Positions 56,539-64,000 of a stretch of 64,000 nt of DNA are shown here, one piece after another; within the stretch, counting starts at the first letter, position 1, and every line of letters begins with the position of its first letter. The notes under the pieces were generated by a model. That model did not search any database and was not told the origin of the DNA. It saw nothing but the letters and a program-made list of their open reading frames with translations. The DNA lies in the NCBI GenBank assembly GCA_016508695.1, contig VNKQ01000003.1, positions 2,108,001 through 2,172,000 of the forward strand, written 5' to 3'. The DNA is from Hyphodiscus hymeniophilus (lineage: Eukaryota; Ascomycota; Leotiomycetes; Helotiales; Hyphodiscaceae). The translations under genes were made by a program, and so were the position numbers.

Positions 56539-58341
56539 ATGCCACCGAAATCGAATGGCCCGTCTCACACGGCCGTCGTCCCTTCTGCCCATACTAGAGC
56601 TCGCCGGCCACATCGTAAGGAGAGAGACAAGGACAAGCCCAAAGAGCCGATGAGCGCCCCGGTCCCGACCCTTCCGAGACCCCCTCGATCAAGAGCTGCG
56701 GCTCCTTATACTGCAAAGACTGATCTGGAAGACTCCAATCTCAGTATGTCCCTCTGCTCATTCCGTGGCGTTGCTGCTTCTGGCTCCAGTGGGCTTGAGC
56801 TACTCTGCTTGTACTTCCACGGATGTCTGGGGTCTGAGGGGTCTAGAACTCATAAATTCCCGCTCGCTACATCCTCCCTTTTCTGTTGAATTATTACTGA
56901 TTGCGGAACATACCAGGGTTTCTGATATACCATTATGTTACGGTTGTGACCGCAAATTCGGTGGCTTCACCAGGTCCAAGGTTCGAATGGTATCCTCTCT
57001 GCGTGCGGGATGAAGCATTCTTTCACGCGGTCATTTCCTCCGTATCCTCACATGCGGCCTATCTACATCAAGCCGTGCTACCCCCCACCTTTTTTGCGCA
57101 TCGTGGCCAGGCTATCCGACTCTTGAATCAGAGAATTGCTCGAGGGGCACATGATGAAGGAACTATAAACACAATTGCGGTGTTCTCGCAGCAGGAGGTA
57201 GCACATCCTATCCTGTACTAGGCCATTCGGGGACTGATTAGTGCGCGTCAGAGCTATGAGGGTCGTCCCTCCCGATGCAAGATTCACTTGCAGGGCTTGT
57301 TACAATTGGTCGAAGCTGCAGGAGGTCTACACTCTCCAGAATTTTCAGCTAAAACGAGACGCCATATCTTCCTGTACGTTGATTACCAAATGTTTCGTTA
57401 AACCTAGTCTTATAAGTCCAGCGCCGACCTATCAGCTTGTATTGCTATGGATACTAAGCCTGTTCTGGCTCCCACTCTCCTGTCTGATCTCGAAACTTAC
57501 TTTGGTCCTGCGAGCGTTGAAACCGCTTCATACGTGAAGACCTTCGCAGCCAGACTCTTCAACTTTACGGGATCCTCACTCGCAGATCAAGCTGCTGATG
57601 TTTTATGGGGACTGCGAAATATCTCCACGAAGCTTGAAGCCATCCATGATGGCCTTGAGTCCGCCGACGCTCCGCCGGAGGAATTGCAGTTTAGCGACCG
57701 AGTCGAAGTGCTGGAAAGACGAGTCCATGCTCTTTGGCATGTCGAGGACCCCGAAAACGAGCAGCATGTCCTCTTCCGGACCTTTGGCTGGGCATGTTTA
57801 ATCTACATCTATTGCACGTTACGAGAACTTCCTGCTGAGCTTGGGATGAACGCCTTGGTTGCGAATCGGTAAGCTTGTTTCTCTGTTAGACTGTCGCTTT
57901 TCACACGCGTGCGCGGGAGCTTGGAAGCTCCCTCTTATTCCACCAGTGTTTGCAATATTAATTTGAAGATGCAGAATCAAGACACTTCTCGAATCGTGCT
58001 CATATCTCAACGTTCTCCTCGCAACCTTCCGAGATCTCATGCTTTGGCAGATGTTCATCTGTGGACGTGTGGCCGACGCTCGCGATCGACCTTTCTTTGC
58101 GAGCCAAGCAACGAAATTACTGCTCGTTCAAAAAGTCAAAAAGCCAGTTGACATCATCATCGCGAGCGAAAGCTTTCTTTGGCCAGAGAGACAGCCCGGG
58201 CTTCCTCAGCGCACGAAGTTCGTTCTACATACACTTCAGGGAAAGCAAGCAACAGAAGAGAGCGAAAGTAACCAAGAAGAGCAGGATTCGACCAAATCAG
58301 CCCAAACGTCCTTCACAGGACCAGGAAACGACATTCCTTAA
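56539..58341 (+). CDS. Fungal-specific transcription factor (PF11951 type), no zinc cluster
   Basis: Five exons from the chosen ATG: 56539-56743, 56917-57197, 57252-57373, 57422-57868 and 57975-58341. Introns are 173, 54, 48 and 106 nt. The product is 473 aa. The N-terminus is short and basic (HTRARRPHRKERDKDKPKEP), with Pro-rich sequence but no Zn2Cys6 cluster. The PF11951 domain follows: WYPLCVRDEAFFHAVISSVS, HDEGTINTIAVFSQQE, SRCKIHLQGLLQLVEAAGGL, RRHIFLADLSACIAMDTKP and LMLWQMFICGRVADARD. An in-frame TAG after QQE disappears in the 54-nt intron, so the gene looks intact. This architecture (basic region plus PF11951) is common in Leotiomycetes and Sordariomycetes. The start is uncertain; an upstream exon is possible. 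Confidence 0.8.
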
Positions 58342-59714
58342 TCAAGGAAGGCTACAAACCGGTCGACCCAAGCCCGAAAGTAGCGAAGAGACTCAGAAAT
58401 CATGGTCGTCACCTAGATTCGGCACCCTGGCGAGTCCACAATGTGCAAGGCGCACCGCCCATGCTTTGTCCAGCTCTCAGGATGCACGGTAAAACTTACT
58501 CGAATGCTTAGTGGCAAGGGCGGAGCAGCAAGTACCACACTATCTAGACCACGGTTTCATTTCATCAGGTCACAGCCGCTATCTATGCAGCTAGATTGAA
58601 CAGCCATGGAATGACTTCGACAGCCACAGCCCGCGCATAACCCCTCTTTACAGTCGGTGTCGTTACAGTAGAACGAAAGACCTACTGGCGATGAAAAACA
58701 CTATTGTCCAGAATAATGAAGGGTGTATTTTGAGGAGAGAGCTGTGACGCCACGGCAAGAGACAATCAAAGAAAGAATTTCTCTTAGTAAGGGCCACAAA
58801 GCAGAGAAGTGTGCTTGAAGTTTGACCGAGCGAGGTCTCGGTGTAGTAAGTTTATTTCAAGTCATACCCAGCAATCTCATCGAGCCGCATCATCTGCCCA
58901 AGCGACCAGACACATGAATGGATAGGCAGTTTCGATACATTATTAGTCCAAAGTGAATCGAACACGACCTCTTGTCTGCACACTACTGTGTCAGCCAACA
59001 ATCCAGCTTCGGAAATGCCAAGGAAGTCTCTTTTGTTTTTTAATATCTGTTGACTGCTATTTTACGAAGCAAGCATGCGCTCATACAACATAAGCCTCGA
59101 TTTCCTAATATATATCATAGTGTCATGGAGCTCCTAACATCCTCCGAGTAAGTGTAGTCCTGCCCCGAAACAGCAACACAACAAAGTTCAACATCAGGAC
59201 GCTATCAAGGACAAATGACATATGATCTGTCGGCTATGTATTCTCCACCTTTACATAATATCTTCCTTCTTCACGATTGGATCGCTGATCACAGGCTATT
59301 CAAAAATCAGATCGTGCTTCATCAGATAGAGGGATCGAACTCTGGCATACCTGTATGCGCTCACTGTAGACTCGGGTCTCGCTACCTCTCTTTGGTCGCT
59401 TTAGTTCTCTTTCAATAAGTTCCGCTTGCTCGGCTACCTTGCGATTAAGATCGCGGACTTCCCGTCGAAGTACTGCTACTCCACGGGTCGGACTATAGGA
59501 TTCAGCAGCTTTTCACCGGTTGGAGAGAATTGGATTAGGGGTGGAGAACGAGACTGTGATTGACCCGCTGACGATTGGAGACATAGCAAAGGCGGGTTCT
59601 AGACAAATGGCGATGCTCCAAGCATTTTGAAGGAATTGTTTGGGCTCAGCCAACAACGAGAGGAAAGAGAGAAGGGGACAGACAAAGGATGGAGTGGAGT
59701 CCAAAAAACTTGAG
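58342..59714. other. Convergent intergenic region
   Basis: About 1.4 kb with no supported gene. The frame at 59513-59887 antisense could supply a different last exon to the neighbouring Tyr/Pro-rich gene (pyrimidine-rich run ending GCTGAG at about 59645), but I prefer the nearer stop. Confidence 0.55.
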
Positions 59715-60468
59715 TCAAGCGTACCTTTTGTGTCTAAACCTACCAGGAGCCTCTGGTATATTGTTTGCCACAGCGAAATTTCCGTTGTTCCCGACTTCGC
59801 CGAGTATGGTTCCACGGTTATAAGCATATCGCGGCTGCTGGTAAAAGTTCGTACCGTACGAGGCAAACTGTCGAACCTGGGGCACAAAAGGCGAGTAAGG
59901 CTGCATCATCGGAGTACTAGGAAAGTACGTCAGAGCTGGTGAGGATCTGATTGAAATGATGCGATATGGCAGCTCTGAACGTACTTGTACGACTGGATGG
60001 ACATTTGCACATTTACATGCGTCTGCTGGGTATATCCTTGAGTATTCACTCCGAAAGACAACTCGAAATGGAAAGGTGGTTTCAGAGCGTGATCGGCATG
60101 GAATTGCGACCACTGTTGTTGATATGGATATGAGACCTGTGGTTCCATGTCTGGCCATGATGATCGGACTGGTTGCATAACCTCTTGCGGCCAGGCCCAC
60201 CGTTGTCGGTATTGCGTCGTCCCCACCGTACCGCACAATTGGCATGCAAGGCCATATATGCACCGTTTTAGATTGGGCAACTCAGCAGGCGAAGAGGCAA
60301 AATGCGGCGGAGACCTAAAGGTGGATGTGAGCTTTGAGAGTAGTCTTGTGCGAGAGTAGACACCCACTCTAGCGATCCAGCCCATATTTGGCTGCCATAA
60401 GGATGGAGAGCGCCCCAAGTTGGAGGTCTGTACCAGCCTCCGTTTCCGTAAGGGTAGCTGGACTGCAT
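59715..60468 (-). CDS. Tyr/Pro/Gln-rich hypothetical protein
   Basis: Best model: 60468-60364, 60280-59985 and 59916-59715, about 200 aa. The second intron (68 nt, GTACGT...CCTAG) is well formed and joins SIQSYN to TPMMQPYSPFVPQ. The first (83 nt, GTGTCT...GCTGAG) is weak and may be wrong. The sequence is aromatic and low-complexity: MQSSYPYGNGGWYRPPTWG, QVSYPYQQQWSQFHADH, YGTNFYQQPRYAYNRGT, ending RFRHKRYA. A central segment resembles a short folded motif (HFELSFGVNTQGYTQQTHVN). There is no signal peptide. Such Tyr/Gln/Pro composition suggests an intrinsically disordered, perhaps condensate-forming, protein. Family unknown. Confidence 0.5.
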
Positions 60469-61564
60469 GGTAGAGGATAGTGAGGTTTAAGACGAGGGGA
60501 GGATGCAGGTTCAGAATGAAGTGTATTTTGCGAATGCTGGGGGAGGTGATGTAGAAAGAAGAGTACATCCAGAAGATATGAAGTCGTTAGAGGCGAGAAG
60601 ATGGAAAGATTCGCTGAGGCTGGATTGGGTGCCTTCCAAAAGACGATAGTGAACCACGCATGGCCACCAGTTAGGCCAGTTGTATATCTCTACAAGTATG
60701 GACGAGGAAGGAGCGTAGCAGTGATGCCTTCGCAGGAAGTTTCACAACCTCAGACCCGAAACCCAGAGAGTAAATAACCCGACCTGCTTGTTTCAAAAAG
60801 GAGTTGTCGGTGAAAGGAGAAGCTCAAGAAGACAGAATCAAACCGGATTTTCCCACTTCTGCATTGCACTGGTCTGACATAACGAGTTGAATTATTCTCT
60901 ACTTTATTTCAGACTTTTTAGAGTCTGTTGAGCTTCACTCAACTCAAAGTGATACGTTACAGATCATGATCTTGCGAAGCTATCGCCAATGTTCTGCTAA
61001 AGAGCAGTTCCCTTTTGCCTCCAAAGCTGATGAAGCTTCTTCGTACATATTCACGTGACTCTATTTCCGCCTTGCGGCCCACATTTCGTACAGAACCAGG
61101 CGCCGCCAATACTACTGCGTAGTGCGTCGTAGAACAAAGAACCTCAGCCGCACAAAGCTCATCCACCAGCCCCCCGCAGATCAGGATTCTGACCTCATCG
61201 GCCCCGCCCTTCTATCCTCGAAACGGTCAACTGTGCCGCTGGCGATTCCGCAAGGACCACAAGGCTGTGTTCAAGCGCACGAGTCTCACGTACGATGTTA
61301 CCAGATCGGCAGTAGTGGATTGACATAAGCCTAAGTGCGGCTGCAATGCGAACGTATGCGATACTCCAGATGTGAGATGGGATTGGTGAAAGTGGCTCAG
61401 CAAGATGAAGCTGGAAGGACCAAGGCGCAGTCCATCTTGGCATAGGGGAGGAATCTTATATGTGGGCTGATTGTCCGCCTCAAAGCTCTCTTTGCTCTCT
61501 CGACCTTCACCCAGAGCTGTTCGATCTCACGAGTACAGCAACTGAATAACCCGAATCTGCAACA
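60469..61564. other. Divergent intergenic region
   Basis: About 1.1 kb shared upstream of the Tyr/Pro-rich gene and the LURP-one-like gene. Nothing coding recognised. Confidence 0.65.
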
Positions 61565-62220
61565 ATGGCAACAATCAATCTTCCCCCAGTGCAGCCCATA
61601 CTCGGGGGTACGTCAATTTCTCTCTATTCGCCGCATGTTAAGTCCTGAGGATATACTGACAATTCCCAGTCAATCCAAGCTACTGCGTCCCCCATCAAAC
61701 CACCCTCGTGATGCGTGAGAAGGTGTGGTCTTTATCCGGCGACACATTCCACATAGTGGACCAGAACAACCACGAAGTGCTCCAATGCCGTGGCCAAGCC
61801 CTGTCCCTCAGCGATCGCAAAGAGTTCGCCGACAGCAGCGGCCGTCCCCTCTTCTCCCTCCGCACACGCCATTTCACCATCCACAAGACGTTCTACGGCC
61901 AGGCGGGCGACGGGCGCGAGCTGTTCGAGGTCAAGGGGAAGTTCTCGCTCGGGGGCTCCAAGATGCTGGCTACCTTCACCAACACGGCCAGTTCGAACGC
62001 GGCTGTGGAATTGCTGATCAAAGGGGATTGGTTTGATAGGAGCGCTGAGATCAAGATGGGTAATGTGGTGGTGGCGCAGATTGCTAGGAAGATGTTGAAT
62101 ATGAGGGAAATATTTGGGGGTCAGCAGACCTACTTCGTTACGGTCGCGCCGGGCGTGGATTTGAGTCTCATTGCTGCGGTTTGTGTTTGTTTGGACGAGA
62201 AAGAGAATGAGACCAAGTGA
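61565..62220 (+). CDS. LURP-one-related (tubby-like fold) protein
   Basis: Two exons, 61565-61607 and 61670-62220, with a 62-nt intron. The product is 197 aa. The pattern is that of PF04525 (LOR/DUF567): HQTTLVMREKVWSLSGDTFH, IVDQNNHEVLQCRGQALSLS, FADSSGRPLFSLRTRHFTIH, then FEVKGKFSLGGSKMLATFTN, VELLIKGDWFDRSAEIKMGN and a C-terminal hydrophobic helix DLSLIAAVCVCLDEKENE. This is the 12-stranded barrel around a central helix also found in tubby and phospholipid scramblases. Plant members act in defence; fungal members are uncharacterised. Start MATINLPPVQPILG is conserved-looking. Convergent with SWI5. Confidence 0.88.
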
Positions 62221-62489
62221 AAGAAAGAGTCAGGGTTTGAATGGGGATTTCCGGCGTCAAATGTGGCACTTTTGGATGGAATACGGGGTTTTTCTGCTGC
62301 TCTGTTTATACCCTTGGCATATGTGCAATGCAGTTGTCTTATCTGTGCTCCTTTGTAACGCTTTAAAGTGCCGGCAACAAGCAAATGGGTATCTTATCCT
62401 CTCTAGCAACGCCTAACCATGCAAAGTATGACGCTGTAAGCGCAATCCACAGCGCTGATCATGTTGAATCCCAGTCCTCCAAACAATCT
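62221..62489. other. Convergent intergenic region
   Basis: Short 3' flank between convergent genes. Nothing seen. Confidence 0.7.
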
Positions 62490-64000
62490 TCAATCCTTCA
62501 GACCAACGCCAAACTCATCATACAATTCTCCAATCCTGACGCCTCGATTATCCGCAATCATGCCCACAAGCCCTTGTCCCACATCTCGAATGTCGTTGTA
62601 ATCATGAAGGAGCTTTATATGTTTCTTGACGGTTTCTGCGGCTGGGTTTCTACGATATAGTCAGTCATAATTAGAATTAGAGGCAGGCAAAACAAACTCC
62701 AGCTCCTGAACAATTTCTTCCAAAATCGTTCGCTTTGCTGCGATTTCTATTTCGAGGGAAGCATTTCGAGCTTGAATGGAAGCCTGCCAGGTATCAGCAC
62801 AGGTTGGGAAGGGAGAGGGAGAGAGAGAGAAAGAGAGTAAAACTATGGAAGTCAAACAAAAAACGCACTATCTTCATAGCTTTCAACTCCTCATATAAAA
62901 CATCCTTGCTAGGCGATTTATCCGGAGACAGCTGGGAAGTAACAGTATCTGCCATCTTCTTAGGCGTAGTGTATGTCTTTGCCTGAGCTTGAATCTGGTT
63001 GGGTGCAGTGGAAGCTGCCTTACGTTTTCCTATCGATTGTGATGCTTTGACAGACTCATTTGGAGCTGCAAAAGATATACTTGGTGCAATTTTCGGCTTC
63101 ATTGGCGCAGCCATACTTTCGTTCAATCTTGGCGGAGACGATGCGATGTCGCTGGGCTTAGCATCATTCACATCAGTTGGAACGGAGGACCAGAGGGAAG
63201 CGTGAGCTTGAGTCGCCTCTGCTGGTGGAGACTGGGGCAGCAGCTCAGTTTGAAGAATCGCTAACTCTAACAATCCATGTTGATCGATTTGTGAAGAGGC
63301 TACATCTATCTGTGGCCGTTGTGTAGATGGTGTCGAGCTTGAAACTTCGCGTCTGGCACTTGGGGGATGAGCTGACGGAGCGGGTACCTCCATTGGCTCT
63401 TCCTCCTCCTTTGTCGAAAGAGGAGCGGACGGAAGATCTGTACCGACCGCAATCGGATGGACTTTGGTATTGACGAGATCTGGAACGTTGACCGATAATG
63501 GAGGAAATTTTATCAGGCTTGAGAAACCCGCATCAACAGGAGATGCTTCCTTCCAGTCCAAATCCATTATTTGCGAGAGAGGTGCAACAGCGGATGTTCT
63601 GTGCTGCGGAAGCTCAGATACAGAGCTCGGAGCTGCAGTGTTTTCAGCAGTATCTATGATGGGAGAAGAATTTTCCATCTCGAAATCTACACCTGTTGAC
63701 CTGTCTGTGTCGTTGAAGATATGCATAATCGGCTCGACGATCAAGGGTAGGGCTGGCGCAGACTCGTCTTCTTTTTCTTCTGTAGTTTGGACATCCATGG
63801 ACAATGTATTGGGGTCTCCAGAGGCTGATCGACTTGTCTTGTGGAATTCAACGGTACCAGGTGACGGATCCGTGTCTTCGTCCATTGCATTCTCTTCGTC
63901 ATCTGATGCCGGTATCTTCGAGCGTTGGATTGTCTTTGTGGTCGGAACATTGTTTTCTGGAGAAACTTCTGCTGGGGTTGGTGTTCCCTGTAGTCCTGAA
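62490..64000 (-). CDS. swi5: Swi5/Sae3-type recombination mediator, 5' end missing
   Basis: Visible exons: 64000-62869 (continues off the window), 62783-62698 and 62649-62490. Introns are 85 nt (GTGCGT...GGCAG) and 48 nt (GTTTGT...CGTAG). The C-terminal domain is the Swi5 fold: coiled-coil helix ASIQARNASLEIEIAAKRTI, LEEIVQELENPAAETVKKHI, KLLHDYNDIRDVGQGLVG, and the closing MIADNRGVRIGELYDEFGVG. Known role: with Sfr1/Mei5, loads and stabilises Rad51/Dmc1 filaments. Upstream are at least 375 residues of Ser/Pro/Glu-rich, probably disordered sequence (SPDKSPSKDVLYEELKAM just before the domain). Yeast proteins are under 100 aa, so this is a long-tailed form as in other filamentous ascomycetes. 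The intron 2 donor was chosen by phase. Confidence 0.92.

Noticed and set aside
59280..59350. AGTTCGATCCC on the minus strand as a tRNA B box
   Set aside because: The T-stem does not pair over five bases and no D-arm or acceptor stem is present.
1..64000. CRISPR array, rRNA operon or biosynthetic gene cluster
   Set aside because: No regularly spaced repeat-spacer pattern, no rRNA sequence recognised, and no PKS, NRPS or terpene synthase genes; fungal nuclear context.

Overview
The window is nuclear DNA from a filamentous ascomycete (Pezizomycotina). The evidence is short GT-AG introns (43-176 nt) with CTGAC/CTAAC-like branch sites, a Ste12 factor carrying C-terminal C2H2 fingers, Zn2Cys6 and PF11951-type fungal regulators, an HsbA surface-binding protein and a long-tailed Swi5. 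The gene mix would fit a Leotiomycete, but that placement is only a guess. All gene models were spliced by hand from reading-frame continuity, splice consensus and remembered family motifs. No search or alignment was run.

Layout, left to right. 0-7 kb: 3' end of a HAD-IIA phosphatase-like gene, convergent with a monocarboxylate-permease-type MFS transporter whose second intron carries a 38-nt homopolymer; then STE12. 6.4-18.9 kb: gene-poor, with simple repeats, a 14-bp minisatellite, a small secreted Cys-containing protein and a SAM methyltransferase. 18.9-31.2 kb: high-affinity cAMP phosphodiesterase, HsbA-like secreted protein, a Ser-rich conserved hypothetical, an unusual Val/Ile/Thr-rich secreted protein and fibrillarin (NOP1). 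31.5-40.3 kb: a Zn2Cys6 regulator divergent from a zinc-type (MDR) dehydrogenase/enoyl reductase with a CGG-rich shared promoter, a single-pass Ser/Thr-rich membrane protein, and a ten-exon trimethyllysine dioxygenase (first step of carnitine synthesis). 40.6-46.9 kb: a MITE-like element, an AT-hook protein and a long empty stretch. 46.9-64 kb: SET2 (H3K36 methyltransferase), GABA transaminase, GH35 beta-galactosidase, a PF11951 regulator without a zinc cluster, a Tyr/Pro/Gln-rich hypothetical, a LURP-one-like protein and a 5'-truncated SWI5.

Most genes are unrelated housekeeping or regulatory loci, and there is no classical biosynthetic cluster (no PKS, NRPS or terpene synthase). STE12 (end of the mating/invasion MAP-kinase pathway) and PDE2 (cAMP attenuation) both belong to morphogenesis signalling but are 12 kb apart and need not be co-regulated. 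The most interesting signals are a 28-codon, finger-sized, frame-neutral cassette exon in STE12; the CGG cluster in the regulator/reductase promoter; an 18-nt microexon and a readable 54-nt intron in the dioxygenase gene; a GC-AG intron in SET2; the 38-nt C tract in a transporter intron; the MITE-like element with telomere-like repeats; and two small secreted proteins of unrecognised family.
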